Source: Psychrosphaera algicola (GTDB taxonomy: Bacteria > Pseudomonadota > Gammaproteobacteria > Enterobacterales > Alteromonadaceae). Taken from it: a DNA stretch of 64,000 nucleotides. The stretch covers positions 2,108,001 to 2,172,000 of the forward strand of contig NZ_JAQOMS010000002.1 of the NCBI RefSeq assembly GCF_028401425.1. The letters are read 5' to 3'. The position numbers were made by a program, and so were the translations under genes. Positions within the stretch are counted from its first letter, which is position 1, and each line of letters opens with the position of its first letter. The notes under the pieces were generated by a model. It saw only the letters and a list, made by a program, of their open reading frames with translations. It had not been told where the DNA came from and searched no databases. Shown piece after piece: positions 42,275 through 52,620 of this stretch.

Positions 42275-42832
42275 TTACTTACTAGAAGCGCGACGTTTAC
42301 CGACCAATAAGACAAGCGAGCAGATTAGAAATGCAAATGCTGAAGGCTCAGGTACGTCAGTTACACTAAATGTAACGCTGCTATCAACGGATTCATACCC
42401 AAAATTAGCCAAGAATATGCCTGTAAACATGCCATCGTTACCCAATAACGTTAGGGTATCTGAACCGGCTGTATGAGCAGTAAAATTAAGCGTTGCTAAT
42501 GTCACTTGAGCACTGTTAATTGGGTCAAAAGAAACGACAAACTGATCGATATCTGCGCCGCCATAAAATGACATAAAGTCTAAATTAAATAGACTGTCAC
42601 CTAAATAATCGACAGTTTGTAATGCTTCATCATTAATATCAAAAGCGAAACCTTCTAACGTTTGCTGCGTTGCATTATCAAATACAACGTCGATAGTAAA
42701 ATCATCACCTACTTTGATATCTGTAGATGAAATTTCATAGATAATGCCAGCTTGTGCACTTGTAGATAAAATCAAAAAGAGTGAGACCAAACATGTCTTC
42801 ATCGAGTTTTTTAGTGATATTAGTGTTTTCAT
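42275..42832 (-). CDS. PEP-CTERM sorted protein with cohesin-like domain
   Basis: 185 residues, intact. A signal peptide ending near SAQAG is followed by a beta-sandwich (IKVGDDFTIDVVFDNATQQT, VTLATLNFTAHTAGSD) whose pattern resembles cohesin domains. The C-terminal PEP-CTERM signal is VPEPSAFAFLICSLVLLVG then KRR. PEP-CTERM tails are cut by exosortase and the protein is moved to the surface or matrix. Its neighbour ends in a dockerin-type pair of EF-hand repeats, so a cohesin-dockerin pairing is possible. The cohesin call is from pattern only. Confidence 0.75.
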   Translation of the reverse strand: MKTLISLKNSMKTCLVSLFLILSTSAQAGIIYEISSTDIKVGDDFTIDVVFDNATQQTLEGFAFDINDEALQTVDYLGDSLFNLDFMSFYGGADIDQFVVSFDPINSAQVTLATLNFTAHTAGSDTLTLLGNDGMFTGIFLANFGYESVDSSVTFSVTDVPEPSAFAFLICSLVLLVGKRRASSK

Positions 42833-42902
42833 TAAAAGTTACCTATTTATTATTGTTTTAAAATGCCGCCACATAAAGAGTTAGTGGCGGCAAGTTGATT
42901 GA

Positions 42903-45207
42903 TTATTGTTGACGGTAAATAGCGTAAAGCTGACCATAATCTAAGCGTGAAATGACACCATCGTTATCGAAGTCAGCAGCGGGCAAATAACCCTCGTCGC
43001 TACTTCTTAAACCATAGACAGCCATAAATGCCGTAATGTCACCGCGGTTAATTTCGCCATCGTTGTTAATATCACCAGCAATTTGTGGTTCTGGGAACGT
43101 GATGACATAAGCAACAACCGATTTTGCATTTATCTCGGTTTCTGCACTTGTTTCAGTCATTTTAGTAAGTGACATCTGCTCACCTTCTGCCGATGTCCCT
43201 TCAAACCAAGCAACACGTTCAATAGTCGCATCACCAAGTTCTTCGCCATTAATATTAAGCGTTGTATCTAAGTGCTCAGCTTCATTGCTATTCATAACCC
43301 AAAGGATTAATTTATTGCCATCGCGAAACGCCATGGTTTCAACATTGGCTAAACCTGTTTTTTGGGTTGGAATATAATGCGCACCAGCTGGGGCATGGTT
43401 ACCAAACATTTTCATGATGTAGTAAGCACGCATACGCTCACCTTCACCTTTGTTCGCGAAATAAATAGCGCGTGTTTCACGCCCGATACCGCGTGACCAC
43501 GGTTCAAAAAACAATTCACCTTCCATACCTGAACGATAAAACATAGCTCGGCTAGACATTCGACCAATTGGAAAATCCATGTCCAACTCGACACCATAAG
43601 TAGGGCCAGTTCCTAGACCCGTCTCAGTGTGCCAAACAGACAAACCCAATTCATTGGCGTTATTAATAAGAGTGGTCCATGTTGCTTCCGTCGCGTTGTC
43701 ATAACTATGAGTTGAAATTCCTTTAAACAAACCAAGCGCATTTTGATTTTTGTAGCTGTTTAAAATAGAGATCGCTTGCTTAGTGCCCCAAGTTGATGGT
43801 CCTGAAAACTCTGGTTCAGGCACGCCAGCGTAGTCACTTGTTGTTAATAGACGTTTAATTTCTTGTATCACGGCAACTTCGTTTGTTGCTGAAACCACCT
43901 GAGACCACTCTTTAACCACGCTCATTACACTAATTGCAACGTCGTTATCACTCATGTACTTGAGATAATCAGCTAAAAATCGTGCGTACTTTTGAATGTT
44001 AAGTTTGCTTGGTTCGTAACTACCGCCATTGTGTCCACCGCCGGTATAAATCCAGTCTGGTAGATTATTGGTTGTGCCATACCCGTCATAATCAGATTTT
44101 AATGTCGCCCAAAACTTAAGGTTTGGATTAGATTGTCTCGCCATTTTCATTGATAAAACGGCTCTATTGTAAAAAGCCAAATTTGGTGCACCTTCAACTA
44201 ATTCTTGTTTACGGTCGTAAGACACTCGTGAATAGTCGAATTTAATGTCTTTGAATACCCAATCTGAAATTTGTTGCGAATTACTGGCATTATTTAGGAA
44301 GAATTGCGAGCGCTCCATATCTGAGCCCATCAAGGTAATTTCTTGTTGAGGATCAGTTAAGTCAATCGTAATACTGTTTTCAACTTCAACCGGGCGCGAC
44401 CAACAAAATTTACTTCTACCTGACGCTGGGTCACCAAATACGCTATTTGAGCAAGAGACATCTTCATATACCGTTTTATAAAAGAAAGCGCCTTCTCTGC
44501 CATAAGCGACTTCATGATAGTCAGTTAAGTAACATGTATCACCTTCTGAACCGCAATATGTCCATTCTTCGCCCTCCGGCGCAACTGGTTCTTCAGTAAC
44601 CGGTTGTCTAATCCAGCAGTGCTTGTATTTACCCGGTGCAGCGTCACCGAATACCGCATTTGTACAGCTCGCGCCATCTTCATGGGTTTGAAATGCAAAT
44701 AACCCATCACGACCAAAAGCGACTTCATATGTGCCTTCAAATGGACAGGTATTACGTTCACCTATGCAAAAAATCCAGCCGGCCCCTCTGGCGGTGTTAA
44801 ATGTGATGTATCTTTACGTGTCCAACAGTACTTTCTTTTTCCATAGCAAGGGTCGCCAAAAACCGAAGGCGCGCAATACACGCCATCAGTATGATATTGA
44901 TAAGCAAAAGCGCCATTGACCCCAAAAGCAACTTCTTTGCTTCCGTCAAATTCGCAGGTTTCTAACGCGCTAGAACATAAACTCCAGTTAGCACTATAGG
45001 TGGAATGGTTTCCGCTGCTTGGGAAGCGCCAGCAAATAGGCCTAGACACATAACAAGCATGAGATGTAATGATTTGAAATACGACGCGTATGAGACTTGT
45101 GCTTTAGAAACACGAATCTTCCGCTTTCCTCGGTACTGATTTATTCCGTTTTTAATTTGTTGATGATTACTCATAGTAATACCTTTTATTTTTATTATAT
45201 TTTTCAA
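42903..45207 (-). CDS. Dockerin-bearing glycoside hydrolase (TIM-barrel), frame broken
   Basis: Long protein (about 765 residues repaired) that starts with an extended N-terminal signal (HLMLVMCLGLFAGASQAAE). Three Cys-rich repeats of about 60 residues follow, each with FGD...G..K.CW and VAFG/VAYG. A GH30-like TIM barrel comes next, with VKEWSQ and SVWHTETGLG as candidate catalytic Glu segments. The C-terminal pair of calcium-binding repeats (DINNDGEINRGDI, DFDNDGVISRLDY) is of dockerin type I. Breaks occur near 45000 (T), 44770 (G) and near 44400-44340. It sits 70 bases upstream of the cohesin-like PEP-CTERM gene on the same strand. Family and catalytic residues are inferred. Confidence 0.75.
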
Positions 45208-45703
45208 ATTACCTGTCGACTTTTGGCAGTAAATTCATTCCACTACCGTTTCTTTCATCTTTATTGTTAATACACCTCGGTTAATACGTGAACATTCAAC
45301 CTTCCTAAATAAACGACGATCGTCACTCGCAAAATACCAACGAATTAACGAAATCAATTTCAACCATAGGTGGTAAAACCGCATGCCCTTACTCCGGCCT
45401 AAAATTTAAACAATAGAAAATACGAAAACCGTAAATATTCGTTAATATTTCGAATATTGTTGTGAGGTTGGCGGATATAAAACAATGTCGAGACGTGGTG
45501 AAATGGAACTAAATTTCAGGTAGATAAGGTAATAATTTAGGAAAATATGCTGATTGCAAACATGACAAAAAGAGCACGAAGGTCATTAATACGTTCATAG
45601 TTTGTAAATAAGAGCGCACATATTTTGTGTTCAGCGCCCTCGAATTACGATTAAAGTGTCATTAATTGCGCTCTATTATTACTCGATAATAAAGTAGGTC
45701 ATG
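45208..45703. other. Intergenic region, no gene seen
   Basis: Region between the GH43 gene's stop and the dockerin protein start. No supported gene; promoter of the dockerin gene probably here. Confidence 0.4.
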
Positions 45704-46728
45704 CTAATTTACCGCTTTTGGTGGTTTTAATTTGCGGGAGCTAGGAACTTTGGATGCGCTAATTTCAGGAGAAAATTGAACCATTTTAATGCTGCCATCT
45801 TCATTAAAATCCATACGCTCAAAACTTGCAGAGCGTCGGAAGAAGGTGCCGTCATTAACATCACTCCGATGGTAAAATAAGTACCATTGGTTCTCGAATT
45901 CAATTGCAGAAGTATGCGCTGGAGAATCTGTTTGATCCGGTGTCATTGGTCCCATGTGAGTTGCATAGGATGAAGGCAGTGGCGTATCTGACATAAAATA
46001 TTCAGTCCTTGCCTCGCGGCGCGCTAAAAAGTAGTACTTACCGTCTCGTTTAAACACTGTCACAGCTTCGTTTACCTGCTCTTTTGATAGTCTGATCCAA
46101 GGTCCATCTAACTCTGTCATGTTCGATTTGAGTTTCGCGCCCATGACATGCCAACCGGGAGCGCCAATATCCACTTTATGATCATTACCATAAATATAGG
46201 CTTGGCCGTCGTCATCAACAAATACGGTTGGGTCAAAAATAGAGGTTATCTTGTCAGTGACTGCTTCTTCCCAAGGTCCGATGGGCGTTCGGCTTTTAGC
46301 GACGCCAACATGTGTTTTTTCATATGGAAAGTAGAAATAATACCAACCATCTTTATAGGCAACATCAGGTGCATTCATTTGGCCCGATGCCCAGCTATAC
46401 TCCCTAGGTTTGAGCACTACGCCGTGATTTATCCAGGTTTTTAAGTCCGATGATTCCAAAACTAAATAATCTTGCATGCTATTAAAACTTTTTGCATCAG
46501 GTTGGTCATGAGATGCGTAAACATAGACTTTGCCGTCAAATACTTCAGCGGCAGGGTCAGCTACATACAAAAACCCGCTTCGCCTTTTTTTAAGATGGGG
46601 TTAGAAGGTAACACCTCAGCCTCTTCTGTATTGTCTGTTTTAATAGGGGATGTATTGCACGCAACGAGTAAACTCATTACCAGAGCCATTGTTAATGTTG
46701 CCATAACCTTAATTCGTTTTTGATCCAT
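45704..46728 (-). CDS. GH43-like lipoprotein glycoside hydrolase, frame broken
   Basis: Lipoprotein signal ending in LLVACNTS, then a five-bladed propeller: ADPAAEVFDGKVYVYASHD (catalytic Asp region), MNAPDVAYKDGWYYFYFP, SIFDPTVFVDDDGQAYI and EAVTVFKRDGKYYFL (catalytic Glu). This is the pattern of GH43 arabinofuranosidases/xylosidases. One T lost near 46570 hides the N-terminal 50 residues. About 340 residues repaired. The actual sugar is unknown. Confidence 0.88.
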
Positions 46729-46764
46729 CTAAGTACGCTTATGTTAATTCGGAAAATCTAAATT

Positions 46765-46799
46765 AAAAAAGGCTGCTAATATTCATTAGCAGCCTTTTT
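46765..46799 (-). terminator. Terminator of the symporter gene
   Basis: Stem with arms AAAAAGGCTGCTAAT and ATTAGCAGCCTTTTT around ATTC. It lies between the symporter stop and the GH43 start, both on the minus strand. Confidence 0.88.
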
Positions 46800-46859
46800 C
46801 AGTATTATTCTAAGTACCTTGCAATAAAAATACTGCTCTATAAAGGTACTAGACTTTGA

Positions 46860-48422
46860 CTACCACCATGTGGTGTAAAGGGCGATTAGAATGATTACAA
46901 CAACAACCGTAGCAATATTAAATCCTTTGGTCGTTTCAAAACTGACTTCACTTAAATCAACACTTTCATTACTCGATTCAGCTTTACCTGCAAGCGAAAC
47001 GATGACGCATAATGCCAAACATAATAAGAAGACAACGCCTACACGGTCCATAAACGGCAGTTCAGGCCAGTAAACTTTAAGTAGCAATGAGAACCCGGCT
47101 GAACCTAATGCAGCAGCTAATGCGCCGGCAGATGTCGCTTTAGACCAGAACATACCCATAACAAATATCACAACAATACCCGGCGTAAAGAAGCCCGTGA
47201 ACTCTTGGATATACTGGAATGCTTGGTCAAACTTACCAAGTAATGGTTCAGCGACAAATAGCGCGATTGTTAGTGATGCTAACGCTGCAACACGGCCAAC
47301 TTGTACATAATGACGTTGCGACTTGCCTTGTTTCATCTTGGCATAAATATCCATAGTGAATATTGTTGAAATACTGTTAGTCATTGATGCTAATGACGAC
47401 ACAATTGCCGCAACTAATGCCGCAAATACTAAACCTTTAATACCGACTGGCATTAATGACATCATCGAAGGATAAGCTTGGTCAGGTGCGCTTAATTGAG
47501 GATATAGAATAACTGCAGCGATACCAGGTACAACAACAATCAACGGCATTAGTAATTTAAGGAAAGCAGCAAACGCGATGCCTTTTTGGGCTTCTTTTAC
47601 ATCTTTAGCCGCTAAAGCTCGTTGAATAATATATTGATTGAAACCCCAGTAGCTGAAGTTCATTATCCACATACCACCAACTAATACCGATATACCTGGT
47701 AGGCTCATATAATGTTCATTTTCAGGGGATAAGATCATGTCAAAATGAGCAGGAGCATGTTCAGTTAAAACACTAAACCCAGCGATAAAGCCTTGACCAT
47801 CAGAAACCGCGTCTAGCGCTAAGTAACTTAGTAACAAACCGCCAAAGACTAACAATACAACCTGTAAAATGTCGGTATAAGCAACGGCTTTTAAACCGCC
47901 GTATAACGAATAAGCAATAGAGAATACAGCAAGGAAGATCATGCCATACATCCAATCTACGCCTGCTACCGTTTCGATAGCTAATCCGCCTAACCAAAGT
48001 ACCGCGGTTAAGTTAACAAATACATAAACTGCTAACCAAAATAGCGCTAACGTCGTTTTCACTTTGCTATCAAAACGTTGCTCTAAATACTGTGGCATAG
48101 TGTAGATATTGTTTTTCAGGAAAATAGGCAACATGTATTTACCTACAATAATTAGGGTAATGGCCGCCATCCATTCATACGATGCTATTGCGATACCAAC
48201 CGCATATCCTGAACCAGACATACCGATAATTTGTTCTGCTGATATGTTAGAGGCTATGAGTGATGCGCCAATTGCCCACCATGGTAAAGACTTACTCGCT
48301 AAAAAATAATCTTCGGTATTTTTACCGCCTTGTTTATCTTCACGTGAAATCCACAGCGCTAGCATTAGCAGACCTAATACATATGCAATGAATACCGTTG
48401 TATCCAACATTTCTAACTTCAT
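46860..48422 (-). CDS. Sodium:sugar symporter (SSS/SGLT family)
   Basis: 520 residues, intact, about 14 helices. SSS hallmarks are ASNISAEQIIGMSGSGYAVG near the N terminus, the MWIMNFSYWGFNQYIIQRAL segment, and AALVAAIVSSLASMTNSIST. Imports a monosaccharide with Na+. Within the glycan locus it would take up the product of the GH enzymes. Confidence 0.94.
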   Translation of the reverse strand: MKLEMLDTTVFIAYVLGLLMLALWISREDKQGGKNTEDYFLASKSLPWWAIGASLIASNISAEQIIGMSGSGYAVGIAIASYEWMAAITLIIVGKYMLPIFLKNNIYTMPQYLEQRFDSKVKTTLALFWLAVYVFVNLTAVLWLGGLAIETVAGVDWMYGMIFLAVFSIAYSLYGGLKAVAYTDILQVVLLVFGGLLLSYLALDAVSDGQGFIAGFSVLTEHAPAHFDMILSPENEHYMSLPGISVLVGGMWIMNFSYWGFNQYIIQRALAAKDVKEAQKGIAFAAFLKLLMPLIVVVPGIAAVILYPQLSAPDQAYPSMMSLMPVGIKGLVFAALVAAIVSSLASMTNSISTIFTMDIYAKMKQGKSQRHYVQVGRVAALASLTIALFVAEPLLGKFDQAFQYIQEFTGFFTPGIVVIFVMGMFWSKATSAGALAAALGSAGFSLLLKVYWPELPFMDRVGVVFLLCLALCVIVSLAGKAESSNESVDLSEVSFETTKGFNIATVVVVIILIALYTTWW

Positions 48423-48591
48423 TATTGTTCCTTGGGATGGTTCTTATTTTATTATTAGTAAACAAGCGGAACATCAAAAAACCGTATTTTTAATATCAGC
48501 AATAATAAGACATTGAATTATTTATATTTTTGACGGGAGATTGTGGGTGCCTAATATACGTAACACATGCTGCACTTTGATTCGAGCCAAA

Positions 48592-48627
48592 AATTAAAGG
48601 GGCTAACAATATGTTGGCCCCTTTAGT
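48592..48627 (-). terminator. Terminator of the propeller hydrolase gene
   Basis: GGGGCTAAC / GTTGGCCCC hairpin with one G-U pair, flanked by AAA and TTT, just past the stop at 48653. Confidence 0.75.
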
Positions 48628-48652
48628 TATCTACAATGATAAATTAGAGACG

Positions 48653-49717
48653 TTAGTCTACTTTTTTAGGAATGATCTTAAATAAATGCGAAGCGCTGCC
48701 ATGTTCTGGAGTTTCGTTTATGCCTGTGGCCATATAAACATAAGCCGGTTTGCCATCGATAAATAAGATTTGTGGGCGTTCTAAACGACCATTTATTTTA
48801 CCGCGATAGACAATAGAGTCTTTGAGCGCCGCTTTGCCAACATAGTGCTCCAATGCTTCAAAAGAGCGTGTAATTTTTTCCTCTGGGAAAAACATGCCGT
48901 CATCTGAGCGCCAAAGTAAACCACCACCGTGATCGCCTTTTAAGTTACCAAAATCGCGACTCAGCAAATAGACACTGTCTTTGTACTCAAACGCATAAGC
49001 ATCTTCAATGCCTGCACGGGTTGTTGCACTTTTGTGATAAGTGTATGGTCCTTCTAAATTATCAGAACTTGCTATACCGTAAGTGAACGCGCCTCTTTTT
49101 TCTTTGGATTTTTCTGAATAACAGATTTTAAATACAACAGATATTTACCATCTTTTTTAATCAGGCTTGGATTAGAAACACCCAGTCTTGCGTGATAATT
49201 CCAAGCAGTTTTGTCAGTAGATTTACGTAAAATGGTACCGTCAGCCTCAGCACTTTTTGCTGGTCGCCAGTTACCCTTTAAGTCATCGGCGACAAACATA
49301 ATAATTCGTTGTGTTTTTAACTGGTTGTTAGAGTTCACTATAAAAGTAAGTACATACTTTCCATCTAAGTATTTAATTGTAGGGTTGTGCGGGGCATTAA
49401 AACCGGTGTCCAAATCGGCAACCGCTTTACCAAGATAGGTAAACGGGCCTTCTGGTTTATCGGCGACATAATGGCCTATTTCGCTATCTTTAAACCAACC
49501 GCTAAAATTTTTTGGGTTTTAGTTGGCCATTGGGCAACAAATAAATGCACTTTGCCGTCTGGACCTATAATAGGTGATGCTCCCCATATATGGGTATCTT
49601 TTTCTCCAATACCTTGCCTACATATTCGTAGTCAAAATCATAAGTTTCAGCTTGGCTTAACCTATGAATTAAGAATAAAAAAGCAAATAAGCTCCTTTTT
49701 AAGAAGGCGAATTTCAT
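48653..49717 (-). CDS. Beta-propeller glycoside hydrolase-like secreted protein, frame broken
   Basis: A signal peptide (SLFAFLFLIHRLSQAE) precedes propeller repeats: GASPIIGPDGKVHLFVAQW, NAPHNPTIKYLDGKYVLTF, VSNPSLIKKDGKYLLYLKS, GIEDAYAFEYKDSVYLLSRD. The blades resemble GH43/GH117-like clans, but I cannot fix the family. Three single-base losses (near 49605, 49513 and 49080) hide the N-terminal and middle parts. About 350 residues repaired. A strong terminator follows. Confidence 0.7.
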
Positions 49718-49932
49718 TTAGTATGCTCCGATAAATGTACTTGGTTTTTCTCGTTATGATTAAAACAAATGATGTAGCAAAAACCGCATTAATTTAATTG
49801 TAATAAAAGATAAGCAGCGGAAAATAACGCACTAGCGGTGCTAATCCCTATCAGGAAATAAATGAAATGGTGTTTAAAGCAAGCGCGGAGCATCATGCGA
49901 AATAAGTACTTTTATCAAAACAAAATTACAAT

Positions 49933-50421
49933 TTAATGGATCTCTAAAATAGCAATCAGCCGCGTTTCATTACCCACTTTAAATTGCACTTCATCGTCAA
50001 TTTCTTTGCCGAGCAATGCCTTACCGATTGGAGATAGTACAGAGATGACCGTCACGCATTTATCGTCAAATTGCAATTTTAAGCCACCAGCCTCATTGCC
50101 CAGTAGATAATATAAAACCTGTTCCTGCTCATTTTCGACACAAACTAATGAGCCGACGTTAACAACAGCTTCACCGTTTAGAGATTTTTCTTTCAACATT
50201 TTCCAATCTGCAATGGCCTGTTTAAAACCCTCAACACGTTTAGATTGCCCCTCAGCTAAATAAGCCGCCTCGATGGCAACGGTGTCGTATTGGGTCTCGG
50301 CTTTACTTTGGTCATGCGTCGCAAGATCATGGGCATCTTTCGCTGCTTGTACGGCATTTAAAAGAGACTGTTGCAACTCAGCGATCAGAGATTGGATCAG
50401 CTCTTGTTTATCAATATGCAT
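49933..50421 (-). CDS. GreA/GreB-family elongation factor-like protein
   Basis: 162 residues, intact. A coiled-coil N-terminal part (residues 1-75) is followed by the C-terminal GreA/GreB globular domain (VVNVGSLVCVEN, VTVISVLSPIGKALLGKEIDDEVQF). Divergent from classical GreA: the N-terminal domain lacks the usual GreA signature. It probably binds the RNA polymerase secondary channel. Role unknown. Confidence 0.8.
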   Translation of the reverse strand: MHIDKQELIQSLIAELQQSLLNAVQAAKDAHDLATHDQSKAETQYDTVAIEAAYLAEGQSKRVEGFKQAIADWKMLKEKSLNGEAVVNVGSLVCVENEQEQVLYYLLGNEAGGLKLQFDDKCVTVISVLSPIGKALLGKEIDDEVQFKVGNETRLIAILEIH

Positions 50422-50683
50422 TTATAGGGATCACTATTGGTCGAAAGCAAAGCGTTAAATTGCCAACATAAAGAAGGCTAACAAGGTGGTCATTTTAACG
50501 TAGTTAGGTGTCTATTAATATGTAAGGCTGGAAATGACAAAGAGATTAACTCAGAAAGCTCGAAGCACATAAGCGGCTCGAGTATCGTGAGATGTTCGGG
50601 CTATATTTTGACAACCCGCTATTTAGCGCGCACAAAAACTTCTCAAAAAGGCTACTTATTAAGTTTAATTGGATAAGTGGGGT

Positions 50684-50745
50684 GATTTTTATTAGAAGAA
50701 AAATGGTGCCTCGACCCGGAATCGAACGAGGGACACGGGGATTTT
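50684..50745. repeat. Left end (attL) of the tRNA-Phe island, tRNA 3' remnant
   Basis: A 62-bp copy (one mismatch) of 63424-63485. Bases 50704-50745 are the 3' half of tRNA-Phe with CCA, read on the minus strand; the first 20 bases match the tRNA's downstream flank. The truncated tRNA lacks its 5' half, so it is not functional. Confidence 0.92.
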
Positions 50746-51097
50746 TGATTAGTCAATATACTTTCTATTAGTTACTAGATATGCATGAAATCCAAGAGTT
50801 TCAACATTTCACTACACTATTATTAGCCATACTATTTGGGGGCGTTCAAAATTTTGTTTCAGCTTAAATTCTTAAATATCAAGGTCAAGTGTAGTTAGTG
50901 TAGTTTTACCTTTCATTTAACAAAACTATTTTAAATTTTTTTCTATGAATAGTTTATAAAAAAGGGGCTAAAACTACGCTAACCATCAGCAATACCAGAT
51001 TGCTAGTAATGTTGAAGTAGGTGTGAAACTGTGATGATGGGTAATAGAGTAAGGGCCGAATCCCGCAGGGGTTCGGCCAACAAAAGCCTATATAGGT
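50746..51097. other. Island left end, no gene seen
   Basis: About 350 bases between attL and the first immunity gene; no ORF with a good start. A hairpin (GGCCGAA/TTCGGCC) at 51052-51079 is a likely terminator for the immunity gene. Confidence 0.4.
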
Positions 51098-51691
51098 TTA
51101 AAGGCCACATTCTTTTTCTAAATGACTTTTGAGATTGCGATACTCAGTCGAAATATCAGTTTCAATGCTCATGCCGTTTGCTTCAGCTTGAAACCCAGCC
51201 CAGAAAACATAAAATTTATGAAGGTCTCTTTCAAAGATTCCCATACATTGAAATTGCTTTCCTAGCTTTGAGCTTGTGGCGAGACCCCAAGTGTTTATCA
51301 GGTATTGGTCAAGGTCATACAGGCGCTCTTCAATGTCACTGTCGGGTGTGTAACCATTAAGTACCTCTCGATTCTTTCCTAGACCATAGTATTTCGAAAA
51401 TCTTTCTATAAACTTTGGGGGTAACATTCTACTTAACTCCAAAGCAGCTTCTCGCAACCCTTTTGGTTTCCAGTATTCACCATTTCTTACTTTTGGCGTA
51501 ACCATTAATGTCGCAAACAACCCAGAGTAATTGCTGACAGTACCTTTCGCTGCCGATGAACTATCAACAACAATTATTCTAGGTAATGCCTTCGGTAATG
51601 ATTCTGAGATTCTTTCATAATCTTCGGCCATTGCACATCCCGTAGAAACAAACATAATAGACAAAAATGTAACTTTTATAATGTTTAGCAT
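51098..51691 (-). CDS. Putative immunity lipoprotein of Rhs cassette 1
   Basis: 197 residues, intact. Lipoprotein signal LSIMFVSTGCAMAEDY (Cys about 19). No recognised family. It follows the cassette-1 toxin by 33 bases on the same strand, the usual immunity position. A periplasmic, membrane-tethered immunity protein suggests a toxin acting in the periplasm or envelope (inference). Confidence 0.6.
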   Translation of the reverse strand: MLNIIKVTFLSIMFVSTGCAMAEDYERISESLPKALPRIIVVDSSSAAKGTVSNYSGLFATLMVTPKVRNGEYWKPKGLREAALELSRMLPPKFIERFSKYYGLGKNREVLNGYTPDSDIEERLYDLDQYLINTWGLATSSKLGKQFQCMGIFERDLHKFYVFWAGFQAEANGMSIETDISTEYRNLKSHLEKECGL

Positions 51692-51724
51692 TATTCAATC
51701 CTTAATTTGACGAGCCATATGGGG

Positions 51725-52567
51725 TCATACATAATGAGCCTCCTGAGCATATCGACTTACCTTTCGCTCCCCATCTCTGTCTGGTCCTCTTGGCGATTGA
51801 TTTATTAATGAACCTGACATCTCCCTTAGGAGTTCGAACATAATATCCGGGGTTGAACCGCTTAGAACTGCTTGCGCATCAGTTTTACTAAAGCCTTCCT
51901 GATTTCCTCGTCCTCCGGGATGAGTATGTAGAGTGTCCTTAATCTTCCAGCTAGTTGGCTTTCTAATTCCGACATTCATATTAAAAGTAGCAGGAACCTC
52001 AACGGCATTGGTGAAATAGTAGTTGCCGTTATCTGCCTTTATAAGAAAACCAGTAAGCTCAGTGTTTTTATCCGTATTCTGGTAAGCATCTTCATTTTGT
52101 TTGTAAAATGCCAAGGCGGCTTCGTGTGGGTCTTCCCAGCCATCGTCATGGCCCTTGATTTTGTCAATTTTAAAGTTAGCATCAACTTCTTCAGGTTTTT
52201 TACCACCGACACTAGAGCCTGAAATGTCAGAGTTTTCTACATTGGTACCATTCTGATTTCCAACATTAACTTTATCATTAGACGCATTAGAATTACTGCC
52301 TTTTTGTTCATTATTTTGGCCATTAGAAGAGCTAGTTGAACTGCCGCTACTTATATGTTTATTGAAATTGTCATCCTGCATTTGATCTTGCGAACATACA
52401 ATAAACGTTTCACAGACCCTTAAATAACCAGTTGGATCAGTCCCAGCCATAGGATTATTCATAATATATGAATAAGGGTTTATCGACTGGGTATTTGTTG
52501 GAGACTGAATAAACGGATCAACACTCATAAACCGGCCAAGGTTGTAATCGTAAACCCGACCGTTCAT
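51725..52567 (-). CDS. Orphan Rhs C-terminal toxin cassette 1 (DUF4329-like tip)
   Basis: 280 residues. It starts with the Rhs core head MNGRVYDYNLGRFMSVDPF and SYIMNNPMAGTDPTGY, the end of an Rhs core. A low-complexity Ser/Asn linker follows, then a DUF4329-like tip (GFLIKADNGNYYFTNAVEVP, DTLHTHPGGRGNQEGFSKTD). The frame upstream is closed by stops, so there is no full Rhs shell. Tip and immunity differ from the other cassettes. Confidence 0.8.
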   Translation of the reverse strand: MNGRVYDYNLGRFMSVDPFIQSPTNTQSINPYSYIMNNPMAGTDPTGYLRVCETFIVCSQDQMQDDNFNKHISSGSSTSSSNGQNNEQKGSNSNASNDKVNVGNQNGTNVENSDISGSSVGGKKPEEVDANFKIDKIKGHDDGWEDPHEAALAFYKQNEDAYQNTDKNTELTGFLIKADNGNYYFTNAVEVPATFNMNVGIRKPTSWKIKDTLHTHPGGRGNQEGFSKTDAQAVLSGSTPDIMFELLREMSGSLINQSPRGPDRDGERKVSRYAQEAHYV

Positions 52568-52579
52568 ATGGATTAATTC
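52430..52579 (-). repeat. Rhs head repeat, copy 1
   Basis: Conserved GAATTAATCCATATGAACGG segment plus Rhs core codons, shared with the other four cassettes. Divergent with copy 2 at 55260. Confidence 0.75.
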
Positions 52580-52620
52580 AGCAAACAGTCGACCTATTGG
52601 CTTTATAGCCCCTTAATAAC

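Noticed and set aside
50700..50750. tRNA-Phe gene at 50.7 kb
   Set aside because: Only the 3' half is present; the anticodon stem and 5' half are absent, so it is an att remnant.
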